64,000 bases of DNA from positions 3,901,001-3,965,000 of the forward strand of contig NZ_CP089980.1 in the NCBI RefSeq assembly GCF_021389955.1, given 5' to 3'. Positions 8,451 through 17,600 of this stretch are shown here, piece after piece (the first letter of the stretch is position 1; every line of letters starts with the position of its first letter). A program made the position numbers and the translations under genes. The DNA comes from Fulvivirga maritima (GTDB taxonomy: Bacteria > Bacteroidota > Bacteroidia > Cytophagales > Cyclobacteriaceae). Under the pieces are notes generated by a model. The model did not search any database. It was given only the letters and a program-made list of their open reading frames with translations, and was not told the origin of the DNA.

Positions 8451-9068
8451 TTGAAAAGCAAAAAAATATATTTAGTAAGACACGGTCAAACAGATTATAA
8501 CCTGAGAGGAGTAGTGCAGGGTAGTGGGATTGATGCACCTCTCAATGAAACTGGTAGAACGCAGGCTGAAGGCTTTTTTCAGACTTATAAAGATGTTCCG
8601 TTTGATAAAGTTTATACTTCTACCTTACAAAGAACCGTACAGTCAGTTCAAAAATTTTTAGATCTGGGCTTGCCTCACGAACAACTTTCTGGGTTAAATG
8701 AGATTAACTGGGGAACCAGAGAGGGAATGAAGATTACTCCTGAAGAAGATGCATACTATCATAGTGTGATCAGAGAGTGGCAAAATGGTAATACTACTTT
8801 AAGAATAGAAGGTGGTGAAAGCCCGCAAGATGTGTTTGATAGGCAAAAGGTGGCTTTAGAACATATCCTTTCTAAGGAAGATGAAGAGCTGATTCTTATT
8901 TGTATGCATGGTAGAGCTATGCGCGTGTTCTTGTGCCAAATGCTAAATTACCCTTTGCATTGCATGGATCTGTTTGAGCATTCTAACTTGTGTCTGTACA
9001 AGTTATCTTATACCGGCTCCATGTTTTCAATTGAGAACTTTAATGATATCTGCCACCTTCAGGCATAA
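8451..9068 (+). CDS. Histidine phosphatase (phosphoglycerate-mutase-like) family protein
   Basis: About 205 residues starting at a TTG that yields MKSKKIYLVRHGQTDYN, where RHG carries the phosphorylated His. Further family features are YTSTLQRTVQS with the second Arg, the Glu of LNEINWG, and CMHGRAMR with the second His. The frame is open further upstream to an ATG at 8373, but that start would overlap the divergent menI-like gene by 31 bases and add residues unlike the family, so the TTG is preferred. Substrate unknown: CobC-like, PhoE-like and phosphoglycerate-mutase-like roles are all possible. It converges with the TPR gene, 3 bases apart. Confidence 0.8.
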   Translation: MKSKKIYLVRHGQTDYNLRGVVQGSGIDAPLNETGRTQAEGFFQTYKDVPFDKVYTSTLQRTVQSVQKFLDLGLPHEQLSGLNEINWGTREGMKITPEEDAYYHSVIREWQNGNTTLRIEGGESPQDVFDRQKVALEHILSKEDEELILICMHGRAMRVFLCQMLNYPLHCMDLFEHSNLCLYKLSYTGSMFSIENFNDICHLQA

Positions 9069-9071
9069 AGG

Positions 9072-10553
9072 TTAGTCTTCTAATTCGTTAAGACTGGCCT
9101 TCGCTTTATTGGTAATACTGGTTTTGTATTCGTAGTTATTATACTCTAATACCTTTTCGAAGTATTTTTTAGCTTCAGCTTCATTGTTTTTGATGATATA
9201 AATATACCCTAACTGCAGACAAGAGTTAGGAGCATAATACCAGGGTTGGCTGCCTGCCATGGTTATCGTTTCTTTATAGAGATCAATGGCCTTTTTTAAA
9301 TCTCCTGTTTTGTGGTATAATCTCGCTTTTCGGTAGGTATATTCGGTTTTTTCTTCATCAGTACTAAGCTCTGCTTTTTGGTTGAGTAACTGTTTGGCTC
9401 TTTCATAAAATCCTCCATCCGTGCTAAGCCGTATTTTCATGATGGTCTGGTTAGGATAGTTGTCTTTTTTTAGACTTTTGTCAGCGTGCTTATCTGCTTC
9501 AGCTACAGTAGAGCCTGTGTTTTTGGCTTTGTCAAATGCCTCTTTGGCCGAGGAACTGTCTCCGCTGAGCCAGTAAGAAAGAAATAATTTGTACCAAGAA
9601 TCCTTAAGTAAGTTTTTGCCGGTGTTATGCTCAATAAAGGTTTTGAGCTCTTGCTGCGCCTTTTTATAATTTCCTTTTTGCAGGTATACCTCGCCCGCGC
9701 TGTAGTGAAGAATGTTTAAAGTATAGTAACCATCGGATAGGTTTGTAAGCTTGTGATAAAGGTTCAATGCTTGTTGCCCATGAGAGGCTTTCATAAGCAA
9801 TGACATATATAGATACCCAAATAGTAGATTATCTGATGAGGAGGCGTATACTTTCTTAAATTCTTCAATGGCCTCTTTTTGTTCATTGAGAAGGTATGAC
9901 TTTAATAAACATCTGATGGCTTCAGCTTCCTTTTGAAAGGTATTGCCAGACTGGGCTAGTTTGTTAATTTCTTCTATGCCTTCTTCTACAGTGCCGTTCA
10001 TGCCCAGAAGGTGTAGAATCCATTGATATTTGGAAGGTACTGAGCCTAGCATGATGTGTAACATGCCCAGTGATTTGTAATTGGGGAGGAAGTCAGGGTG
10101 TTCGTCCTGATTTTCTTCTATGAGTTTATACGCTTTTCTGAAATCCCAGGCCGCATCCCACTCGGCACCCATTTTCAGGTGGACAAAAGCACTGTGAAGC
10201 CTCAGTTCGGCCAGGTAAAACTTTTTATAAGCAGAGGAGGTGGAGAGGTCATCAATATATTCATACCTATCTTCAAAATCATCTTTAAAGTCATTAAAGA
10301 GATCGGAATCTTCTGAGAAAATGATTTTAAGGCTTTCTTTTAAATTTTCAAGATAGACTACCCCGGCAGTTTTTTTGGTGAGATAGGGAGTGGCCGCATC
10401 AAAACGGAGAGAAAGAATATGATGATATGCTTTAGCCTCTTGCGAGGAAAAGGAGAGGTCTGAACCCCAAGAATTAAAACTGATGAACAATAAAAAAAGG
10501 TAAGTCAACCAACTTACCTTTTTCTTCAAAAGAATTCTGTTTCTTAAAGCCAA
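9072..10553 (-). CDS. Secreted tetratricopeptide-repeat protein
   Basis: About 493 residues with a hydrophobic N-terminal signal (WLTYLFLLFISFNSWGS) and helical repeats throughout; clear TPR-type units occur near 285 (AGEVYLQKGNYKKAQQELK), 410 (RKARLYHKTGDLKKAIDLYK) and 440 (LGYIYIIKNNEAEAKKYFEK). No enzymatic domain is visible. No ATG lies before the signal peptide: the start is a TTG at 10553, or a TTG at 10529 giving the more standard signal MKKKVSWLTYLF. The gene follows the coiled-coil protein by two bases and is probably in its operon. A scaffold or envelope role is inferred only. Confidence 0.7.
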   Translation of the reverse strand: MALRNRILLKKKVSWLTYLFLLFISFNSWGSDLSFSSQEAKAYHHILSLRFDAATPYLTKKTAGVVYLENLKESLKIIFSEDSDLFNDFKDDFEDRYEYIDDLSTSSAYKKFYLAELRLHSAFVHLKMGAEWDAAWDFRKAYKLIEENQDEHPDFLPNYKSLGMLHIMLGSVPSKYQWILHLLGMNGTVEEGIEEINKLAQSGNTFQKEAEAIRCLLKSYLLNEQKEAIEEFKKVYASSSDNLLFGYLYMSLLMKASHGQQALNLYHKLTNLSDGYYTLNILHYSAGEVYLQKGNYKKAQQELKTFIEHNTGKNLLKDSWYKLFLSYWLSGDSSSAKEAFDKAKNTGSTVAEADKHADKSLKKDNYPNQTIMKIRLSTDGGFYERAKQLLNQKAELSTDEEKTEYTYRKARLYHKTGDLKKAIDLYKETITMAGSQPWYYAPNSCLQLGYIYIIKNNEAEAKKYFEKVLEYNNYEYKTSITNKAKASLNELED

Positions 10554-10555
10554 AA

Positions 10556-11335
10556 TTATGCTTTTTTCTTTCTTCTAGTTGTTCTCTTAGGTTTCTCCTC
10601 TTCTAATGATTCCATATCTACATCAGCAAGGATACGACCTGAGTGCTCATCTATTACGATTTTTTTCTTTTCTCTGATCTCAGCAATTTTTTGCGGAGGA
10701 ATAACGATGTTACATCCTTCAGCAGCTCCTCTTTTCACAGTAACTACAGCTAAACCGTTAGATAAGTTGGCTCTTAGCTTTTCATAATATTTGAATAGCT
10801 TAGGCTCAATTTTCTTTCCGGCTTTCTCTCTGTCAGTCAGTAACTTTTCTTCTTCGTCTTTGCTGTCTTCGAGAATCTCTTTAAGCTCTTGCTGCTTGTT
10901 TTCCAAATCAGCACTTCGCTCAGAAATCACTTCGTTAATGTTTTCGATTTCGCCTTTCTTCCTTTCAATGGCCTCGTGAGCTTCTTTAGTTTTCTTTTCC
11001 AGAATCTGGATTTCTAACTGCTGTAGCTCTACCTCTTTGGTAATGGCATCGTACTCTCGGTTATTACGAACATTGTTCTGCTGCTCGCTATATTTAGCAA
11101 TCAGTTTCTCTGCGTCCTTAATTCCGTTTTTGTTGTCTTTTATGGATTGCTCTAACTCTTCCAGTTCTGTGTTGAACCTTCCAAGTCTGGTTTTATAACC
11201 TTCTATTTCGTCTTCAAGATCCTGAACTTCATCAGGTAAATCGCCCCTTAATTTCTTTATTTCATCAAGCTTTGAATCAATGGATTGTAATTTTACGAGA
11301 GCCTCGAGTTTTTGTGCAACACTTGTGTTTTCCAT
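10556..11335 (-). CDS. Coiled-coil protein of the C4-zinc-ribbon (DUF164) family, zinc site lost
   Basis: A 259-residue protein, about 175 residues of long antiparallel coiled coil followed by a C-terminal domain that matches the zinc-ribbon domain of the family (GAAEGCNIVIPPQKIAEIR, then HSGRILAD). In the usual family this ends in two CxxC-like pairs; here three of the four cysteines are gone (AEGC and DEHS), leaving one Cys, so zinc binding is unlikely. A very basic tail (RTTRRKKKA) follows and may bind nucleic acid. It lies 5 bases after the Nif3-like gene, a pairing common in Bacteroidota. Function unknown. Confidence 0.75.
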   Translation of the reverse strand: MENTSVAQKLEALVKLQSIDSKLDEIKKLRGDLPDEVQDLEDEIEGYKTRLGRFNTELEELEQSIKDNKNGIKDAEKLIAKYSEQQNNVRNNREYDAITKEVELQQLEIQILEKKTKEAHEAIERKKGEIENINEVISERSADLENKQQELKEILEDSKDEEEKLLTDREKAGKKIEPKLFKYYEKLRANLSNGLAVVTVKRGAAEGCNIVIPPQKIAEIREKKKIVIDEHSGRILADVDMESLEEEKPKRTTRRKKKA

Positions 11336-11340
11336 GTAAT

Positions 11341-12438
11341 CTATAAGTAGCTAATTGGATTTGTTACAGTTTCCGATAAATTGAGTGCAAATTTAGTAAA
11401 TTTTTTACTTAATATCTCACATATCAAATTTTTTGTGTATACTTCACTTTCATAATGACCAATATCAGCTATCGTAATTCGGTCTTCAGCATCAAAAAAT
11501 TCATGATATTTAAAGTCCGCAGTGATGTATAAATCAGCTCCGGATCGGATGGCGTGAGGTAGTAAAAAGCTCCCTGAGCCACCGCAAACTGCAATTTTGA
11601 ATATTTTATCTTTTACAGGTTTAGTATGTCTTATGCATGTAAGTCCCATCCTATCCTTTAAATATTTTAAACACTCAAAAGGTTCCATTTTTTCTGAAAG
11701 TTCTCCGATCATTCCTGATCCTACCTCTTGGTTTTTGTTTTTTACACTGCTCAGATAGTAGGCCACTTCTTCATACGGGTGTGCTTGCTGTAAGGCACTT
11801 ATGATCTTGCCTTCTAAGTAAGAGGGTAAAATAATCTCTACACGGTCTTCAGCTACGTACTCTTTGGTATGGCTGCTGCCTATGTGAGGCTGAGCGGCTT
11901 CATTAGGAGTGAAGGTGCCAGTGCCTTCTACTTTAAAACTGCAGTTATCATAATTGCCAATATTACCACCGCCGGCAGCATGTATGGCATCAAGCACGGC
12001 GTCTGTGTTTTCTTTAGGAATAAAAGTAACGAGCTTACTCAGTGTGTCATGTTTAGGAACTAACACCTGTGTATTTAGTAAGCCTAATTTCTCGCATATT
12101 TTCTTATTTACGCCTTGAGATACATTATCAAGGTTAGTGTGAATGGCATAAATAGCTATGTCATTTTTCAGGGCTTTGATCACTGTGCGTTCCACATAAT
12201 TACTGCCGGTAAGTGATTTTAAGCCTTTAAATATAATGGGGTGATGAGAAACAATCAGGTTGCAATTTTTATCAATAGCCTCCGCTACTACTTCTTCTGT
12301 GGTGTCTAACGTAATGAGCACATTACTCACCTCATCTTCTGCATTTCCGGTGATAAGTCTCGAATTATCATAGCTTTCCTGATAGGCTGAAGGAGCTACT
12401 GTTTCTAAATATTGAATGATGTCTTTTATTTTCGTCAT
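11341..12438 (-). CDS. Nif3-like dinuclear metal centre hexameric protein
   Basis: A 365-residue NIF3/YbgI-family protein with the longer architecture: two Nif3 halves flanking a PII-like inserted domain (about 125-235, including HPYEEVAYYL). Metal ligands are visible in NLIVSHHPIIFKGL near 64 and IYAIHTNLDNVSQGVN near 98, and in the second half ITADFKYHEFFDA and IADIGHYESE. Often annotated as GTP cyclohydrolase I type 2 homologue, but that activity is not established for the family. First gene of the three-gene minus-strand set 12438-9072, divergent from lpxK. Confidence 0.88.
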   Translation of the reverse strand: MTKIKDIIQYLETVAPSAYQESYDNSRLITGNAEDEVSNVLITLDTTEEVVAEAIDKNCNLIVSHHPIIFKGLKSLTGSNYVERTVIKALKNDIAIYAIHTNLDNVSQGVNKKICEKLGLLNTQVLVPKHDTLSKLVTFIPKENTDAVLDAIHAAGGGNIGNYDNCSFKVEGTGTFTPNEAAQPHIGSSHTKEYVAEDRVEIILPSYLEGKIISALQQAHPYEEVAYYLSSVKNKNQEVGSGMIGELSEKMEPFECLKYLKDRMGLTCIRHTKPVKDKIFKIAVCGGSGSFLLPHAIRSGADLYITADFKYHEFFDAEDRITIADIGHYESEVYTKNLICEILSKKFTKFALNLSETVTNPISYL

Positions 12439-12519
12439 AAATGGCCAAATTTGCGGTAATTTCGGACGGTTATATTAATCGTTCAAAGTTATGGAATTTC
12501 ATAATCACATCACTGGCGC

Positions 12520-13551
12520 ATGAGTTTTTTAACGGTACTGCTGTATCCTTTTGCTGTTTTGTATGATGCTATTACCCGTGTGCGTAACTATATGTACAAC
12601 ACAGGTTATAAAGTGTCATTCTTATTTGAGGCTAATGTTATCTCTGTGGGCAACCTATCAGTAGGAGGCACCGGAAAGACTCCTATGGTGGAGTACCTGA
12701 TCAGATTACTGAGCCAGAAAAATCTGGTTACCTTAAGTAGGGGCTATGGCCGAAAAACCAAAGGCTTTTTAGTGGCAGGAAAAGATGATTCTGCAGCTAC
12801 GGTTGGAGATGAGCCTTTTCAAATCTATAGTAAGTTTAAAGATATGCACGTAACAGTAGGTGAGGAAAGAGCGCTGGCCATACCTTTTATATTGGCCGAA
12901 TTTCCAGACACTGAGGTGATTCTTCTGGATGATGCTTTTCAGCACAGGCCGGTAAAGCCTTCTTTGAGCATTCTGCTTACAGATTATAATAGGCCTTTTT
13001 ATAATGATTATCTGTTGCCTGCCGGTAGGTTAAGAGAAAGCAGAAAAGGAGCAGATAGAGCAGATATTATAGTAGTAACTAAATGTCCTGAGGAAATTGC
13101 TTATCAGGAGTACGAAGATAATATCAGAAAATATAATAGTCAGGCCCTCATTGCTTTTAGTACAGTGACATATGCCCAGCCGCTCAGGTGGAATGGGGCA
13201 GATGAAAAGGCCGAAGGAGAGGTGCTGTTACTTAGTGGCATAGCTAATCCTACTGGGTTAAGAAAATATGTATCAGAAAAATATCGTTTGGCTGATGAAA
13301 TCATTTACCAAGACCATTATAAATACAGAGCATCAGATCTTGATAAGGTTATAGATACTTTTAATCAGCTAAATGCTGAAAAGAAGTTTATTCTTACTAC
13401 AGAAAAGGACTTTGTAAAGCTGAAACCCTTATTGGATACTAAAGGAATTGATATTCCGCTATTTTATTTACCAATAGAGACTACCTTTGTAAAAGGTGGC
13501 AAGGCATTTGATGAAACCGTGTTGAATTCAATAATCTCTTATTCTAATTAG
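12520..13551 (+). CDS. lpxK: Tetraacyldisaccharide 4'-kinase LpxK
   Basis: A 343-residue inner-membrane-associated kinase that phosphorylates the 4' position of the lipid A disaccharide. The Walker A motif is SVGGTGKTP near 48-56, followed by LSRGYGRKTKG and VGDEP, and the DDAFQHR motif near 142, all typical of LpxK. The N-terminus (FLTVLLYPFAVLYDAITRVRN) is the expected hydrophobic membrane anchor. The porin gene follows after 22 bases and may be co-transcribed. Confidence 0.95.
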   Translation: MSFLTVLLYPFAVLYDAITRVRNYMYNTGYKVSFLFEANVISVGNLSVGGTGKTPMVEYLIRLLSQKNLVTLSRGYGRKTKGFLVAGKDDSAATVGDEPFQIYSKFKDMHVTVGEERALAIPFILAEFPDTEVILLDDAFQHRPVKPSLSILLTDYNRPFYNDYLLPAGRLRESRKGADRADIIVVTKCPEEIAYQEYEDNIRKYNSQALIAFSTVTYAQPLRWNGADEKAEGEVLLLSGIANPTGLRKYVSEKYRLADEIIYQDHYKYRASDLDKVIDTFNQLNAEKKFILTTEKDFVKLKPLLDTKGIDIPLFYLPIETTFVKGGKAFDETVLNSIISYSN

Positions 13552-13573
13552 TACTTATTAGTTAATTTTAAGC

Positions 13574-15535
13574 GTGCAGTTAAGATCAATATTTATTATA
13601 CTTCTTCTATTTACCCTTTCTATCAAAGGATTTAGTCAGATAGAAATACCAGAAGAAGAAAGACAGGAAAGGATAGGCTCTGAAATTTTAGATGATTCCA
13701 CCAAGCAAATCTATGGGCCTACCACTACCCGGTATACTTTTGAAGAAAATATTAAGTTCAATATGCCTCATTATTGGACTATAGATACCTCTGTGTATGA
13801 CATGCACAAGTTTCAGTATACCGTAAAGGAAAATAATTTGTATCAGGATTTAGGAAATATAGGAACGGCAGTCCAGCCTATTTATCCTTTACTTCCTACT
13901 CAGATAGGAGCCACTTCAGGTTTTAATGTGTATGACCTTTATTATCGAGGGCCTGATCAGATTCGTTATTATGATACTAAGTCACCTTACTCTAACCTTG
14001 GAGTAACCTGGGGTGGACAGGGAAGAGCGATTACAGAAGTGACCTATGCCCGTAATATTGATGAGCGTGCTGGCATTGGTTTCGACTTCAGAGGACTTTA
14101 TATAGATAAGCAGATTCTCCGGGTACGTAGGGGAGATAGAAATGTGGAAGGAACTTATTATACAGGTTATGGCCACTATAAAACGAAAGATGGAAAATAC
14201 CGCTTGCTAGCCAATTTTGTGAGAAACAGGCATAATGTAGATGAATATGGAGGTATATTCAGAGATGATGTAACAGAAAATGGAGTGCTCAACCAAGGGC
14301 CAGAGGGGTATATCTATTTTGATGAAGACAGAAGGCAAACGGTATTAGCCGGTGCAGAAACTGATGAGCTGAGGACTAATTACCATTTATATCATCAGTA
14401 TCAGCTCAGTGATTATTTACAGATCTACCATCAGTATGATAGGTATAAGCAGCAAAATGACTTTATTGATGATGAGTCTCAGGAAGATAGAGACCTGCGT
14501 CCGTTTGATAATTATATTGATGTAGGCGATACAGTAAATGTAAAAGACAGATCTAAATTAGTGTACAGGCAGCATGAGCTGGGGGTTAAAGGAGATATTG
14601 GCAAAGGCTTTTATACCTTATACTATAAGGCCAGAGATGTAGACTTTGAGTATAAATACATTAATGAAGGCGAGCTTAATTTTGATACTGATTACCTGGA
14701 GAATTATGCCGGATTTAATCTACGCTTCGGTAATGATTCTGTGAGTTATGTAAAGGCTTTTGGTGAGTATAAGCTGGGAGGTGAATATAAAGTAGGTGGA
14801 GAAATAAGAAATAGCTGGTTCTTTGCTGAAGGGTACAGTACTAAATACTTACCAGGCTATGTGCAAAGAGCTTATTTGGGCCGTCATGATGAATGGATAG
14901 AGAGCTTCGATTCACCAATATCATCTCGTGTATCTTCAGGGTTAAATTTGAAAGTAGGCCCTTTACGAGTGAAGCCTTCAGCAGAGTATAATTTGCTAAC
15001 TAATTACATTTATTTCAATCAGAATACTGATGTAGAGGAGGGCGAACAAACCGTGCTGCCGGAACAGGCTTCTGGTGATATTAGCGTAGTGAAGGCTAAG
15101 CTGGAGTTTGACTATAACTTTGGAAAAGGATTTAATATTAATGGATTAGGTATTTATAGTAATGTAAGTGGAGGCTCTGCCGGCGCTATTAATGTGCCTG
15201 AGTTATTTGGTAATGCGCAAATCTCTTATCATGACATTTCTTTTGAAGGTAATTTAGAGTGGCAAGTCGGATTTGATGTTCACTGGCACTCCAGCTATTA
15301 TGCTAATGGCTATGATCCTGCTATTATGCAATATTATACGCAGTCTAGTTTTAAAGTACCTGATTTCCCTGTGATTGATTTCTTTATCAATGCTAAGATT
15401 AATCGTGGCCGCTTCTTCCTAAAATATAATAACCTATTAGAGCTTGTAAGAGACCGGGGTTATTTTGCCACTCCTTATTATATAGGGCAAACCAGTATTT
15501 TTGACTTTGGATTTAAATGGGCTTTTTATGATTGA
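13574..15535 (+). CDS. Putative outer-membrane porin
   Basis: About 653 residues starting at a GTG, with a clear signal peptide (LRSIFIILLLFTLSIKGFSQ). The mature part is rich in alternating aromatic and polar strands (YYTGYGHYKTKDGKYRLLANF, YQLSDYLQIYHQYDRYK) and ends with FDFGFKWAFYD, a beta-barrel closing strand. It matches in style the Bacteroidota putative-porin family (Porin_10). Transported substrate unknown. Its last eight bases overlap the start of miaE, implying translational coupling. Confidence 0.75.
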   Translation: MQLRSIFIILLLFTLSIKGFSQIEIPEEERQERIGSEILDDSTKQIYGPTTTRYTFEENIKFNMPHYWTIDTSVYDMHKFQYTVKENNLYQDLGNIGTAVQPIYPLLPTQIGATSGFNVYDLYYRGPDQIRYYDTKSPYSNLGVTWGGQGRAITEVTYARNIDERAGIGFDFRGLYIDKQILRVRRGDRNVEGTYYTGYGHYKTKDGKYRLLANFVRNRHNVDEYGGIFRDDVTENGVLNQGPEGYIYFDEDRRQTVLAGAETDELRTNYHLYHQYQLSDYLQIYHQYDRYKQQNDFIDDESQEDRDLRPFDNYIDVGDTVNVKDRSKLVYRQHELGVKGDIGKGFYTLYYKARDVDFEYKYINEGELNFDTDYLENYAGFNLRFGNDSVSYVKAFGEYKLGGEYKVGGEIRNSWFFAEGYSTKYLPGYVQRAYLGRHDEWIESFDSPISSRVSSGLNLKVGPLRVKPSAEYNLLTNYIYFNQNTDVEEGEQTVLPEQASGDISVVKAKLEFDYNFGKGFNINGLGIYSNVSGGSAGAINVPELFGNAQISYHDISFEGNLEWQVGFDVHWHSSYYANGYDPAIMQYYTQSSFKVPDFPVIDFFINAKINRGRFFLKYNNLLELVRDRGYFATPYYIGQTSIFDFGFKWAFYD

Positions 15536-16133
15536 TGAAGCAGCAAAACAAGTACTAGGACTTGAGCTACCCACAGACCCTCGTTGGGTTAATATTGCAG
15601 AGAAAAATATTGAAGAAATATTAATAGATCATGCTTTTTGTGAGCAGAAAGCGGCTAGTTCATGTATTTCTTTAATAGTGATGTATCCTGAAAAAGAGGA
15701 GTTAGTAGATATGCTCACTCCTGTGGTGGCAGAGGAATGGAGCCATTTTGAGCGTGTACTCGACGAGATGAAGAAGCGCGGTTACAAACTGGGACCACAA
15801 AGGAAGGATGAATACGTAGCTAAGTTGGCGAAAATTGAAAAAAAAGGCGGTAGTAGAGAGCAGCAGTTGGTAGAAAAACTACTGATCAATGCGCTGATAG
15901 AAGCCCGCAGCTGTGAACGCTTCAGGCTTTTGTGGAAATATATTCCTGATGAAGAGCTGCAGAAATTCTACTATGAGCTCATGGTGTCAGAAGCAGGACA
16001 TTATAAGAACTTTTTAAATTTAGCTAAGACCTATTTGCCCGAAGAAGTGGTGATTAAAAGATGGAAGGAGATTCTGGAAGGCGAAGCTGAAATAATTAAA
16101 AACCTTGAAGTAAGAGGTGACAGGATGCATTAA
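15528..16133 (+). CDS. miaE: tRNA-(ms2io6A) hydroxylase MiaE
   Basis: About 201 residues starting at the ATG at 15528; an upstream in-frame TTG at 15501 lies deep in the porin gene and is less likely. It is a ferritin-like di-iron protein hydroxylating the isopentenyl group of ms2i6A37 in tRNA: EKN..EILIDHAFCEQKAAS, AEEWSHFERVL, and later EARSCERFRLL and SEAGHYKNF supply the Glu and ExxH iron ligands. Its presence implies MiaA and MiaB elsewhere in the genome. It overlaps the porin stop by 8 bases, an unexpected pairing with no obvious functional link. Confidence 0.9.
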   Translation: MIDEAAKQVLGLELPTDPRWVNIAEKNIEEILIDHAFCEQKAASSCISLIVMYPEKEELVDMLTPVVAEEWSHFERVLDEMKKRGYKLGPQRKDEYVAKLAKIEKKGGSREQQLVEKLLINALIEARSCERFRLLWKYIPDEELQKFYYELMVSEAGHYKNFLNLAKTYLPEEVVIKRWKEILEGEAEIIKNLEVRGDRMH

Positions 16134-16154
16134 TCATGAACTGAATAATGCATC
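16124..16154. terminator. Hairpin between convergent miaE and a secreted-protein gene
   Basis: GATGCATTA (16124-16132) and TAATGCATC (16146-16154) form a perfect 9-bp stem with a 13-base loop overlapping the miaE stop codon. No strong T-run follows on the plus strand until ctgttttta at 16160. It could end transcription from either side. Confidence 0.35.
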
Positions 16155-16172
16155 TCATCAACTGTTTTTATA

Positions 16173-17432
16173 TCAGGTCTTTTGTTTCTTCTTTTTAGCG
16201 GCAGGGAATAATATATTGTTTAGTATCAGTCTGTAACCTGGTGAGTTAGGGTGCAGGTTCAGGTCAGTAGGCTCCTCATTAACCAGGTGCTGATAGTCTT
16301 CAGGATCATGACCTCCGTAAAAAGTCCAGAAGCCTTTTCCGTATACGCCGTGCATATATTTTACTTCGCTAATACTTTTGTTCTCTCCCATAATTACCAC
16401 ATCACTCTTTACTAGTTTCTTTTTATAAGCAGTAGTCTGTCCGTAAAATCCTTTGATTACTCGGGTATGATTTTGCGTAAGCATAGTAGGGATAGGGTCC
16501 CACTTGGCAGAAAATTCGAAGAGATTAAAGTAGTCATTTTCTTCTCTCAGGCCTCTTTCTGTAGGCTGATTGTCTATAGTTGAAAACTCATACTCATATG
16601 GATTGTTAGAGATTTTGAAGTTTTCAAAGGCAAAAGTTTTAGAAAAGTCCAGCTTGCTCTGGGCGGAAGGATCAGCGGCGTCACCGTCAAACATGCGGTC
16701 TACAATATCTAAACCATCAGCCGCCAAGGCTATGTCATAAGTATCAGTGGCAGAGCACATGGCAAACAGGAAGCCTCCGCCACTCACAAAATCTTTTATT
16801 TTTTTGGCTACAGCCAGCTTAAGATGAGTCACTTTACTAAAGCCATGCTTACGGGCAGACTCTTCAAACTCACGCTGTTGCTCTATATACCAGGGCATAT
16901 TTTTAAAAGAGCGGTAAAATTTACCGTATTGTCCTGTAAAATCTTCATGGTGCAAGTGTAGCCAGTCATAAGTGGGGAGCTTGTCGGCCAGCACTTCATC
17001 ATCAAAAACCACATCATACGGTATCTCGGCATAGGTGAGAACCAGAGTTACGGCATCATCCCAAGGCTGCTTGCTCTTGGGGCTATATACGGCTATCTTA
17101 GGGAATTTCTCCAGCTTCATCACATCAGTGTTAGAAGATGGGCTGGCTATCTCTTCAATAATTTGATTAGATTGCGCATCACTGATCACCTCGTAACTTA
17201 CCCCTCGTATGATCAGCTCGTTCTCAAACTTTTGGTAGTACTTGCACATGAAACTGCCGCCTTTATAATTAAGCAACCAGTCTACTTCTATCTTATTTTC
17301 CAGTATCCAGTAGGCTATTCCATAGGCTTTTAGGTGGTTCGTCTGCTTAGAGTCCATAGGTATGAACAGGTAGCTGGCATATGCCTGCGAACAAATAAGT
17401 ATGATAATAACCGTGGTAAGTATCTTCTTCAT
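16173..17432 (-). CDS. Conserved secreted protein, amidotransferase-like fold; function unknown
   Basis: A 419-residue protein with a signal peptide (MKKILTTVIIILICSQAYAS). Homologues in Bacteroidota often carry the name asparagine synthetase B, from memory, but nothing here supports it: there is no N-terminal catalytic Cys, no PP-loop ATP motif, and the protein is exported. The middle (about 200-235, FVSGGGFLFAMCSATDTYD) looks like the nucleophile elbow of class I glutamine-amidotransferase-like or ThuA-like folds, preceded by YDVVFDDEVLA and HHEDFTGQYG. The segment HGVYGKGFWTFYGGHDPEDY near 365 is also striking. It may be a periplasmic hydrolase; substrate unknown. Confidence 0.6.
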   Translation of the reverse strand: MKKILTTVIIILICSQAYASYLFIPMDSKQTNHLKAYGIAYWILENKIEVDWLLNYKGGSFMCKYYQKFENELIIRGVSYEVISDAQSNQIIEEIASPSSNTDVMKLEKFPKIAVYSPKSKQPWDDAVTLVLTYAEIPYDVVFDDEVLADKLPTYDWLHLHHEDFTGQYGKFYRSFKNMPWYIEQQREFEESARKHGFSKVTHLKLAVAKKIKDFVSGGGFLFAMCSATDTYDIALAADGLDIVDRMFDGDAADPSAQSKLDFSKTFAFENFKISNNPYEYEFSTIDNQPTERGLREENDYFNLFEFSAKWDPIPTMLTQNHTRVIKGFYGQTTAYKKKLVKSDVVIMGENKSISEVKYMHGVYGKGFWTFYGGHDPEDYQHLVNEEPTDLNLHPNSPGYRLILNNILFPAAKKKKQKT

Positions 17433-17600
17433 ATTGCTGTTTTCTGAATCAGAGATTTTGCTAAAGTGAGTGTTTAATTGCTCAACATCAATATTTCAGC
17501 GGTTTATTTAACCGATAAAAAGCTTTTTAGACTAATCAGGTAATTTATAAATGTATCAACGAAAGATTTATTTACTTTAGTTTCACAAAAATAGATTTTA

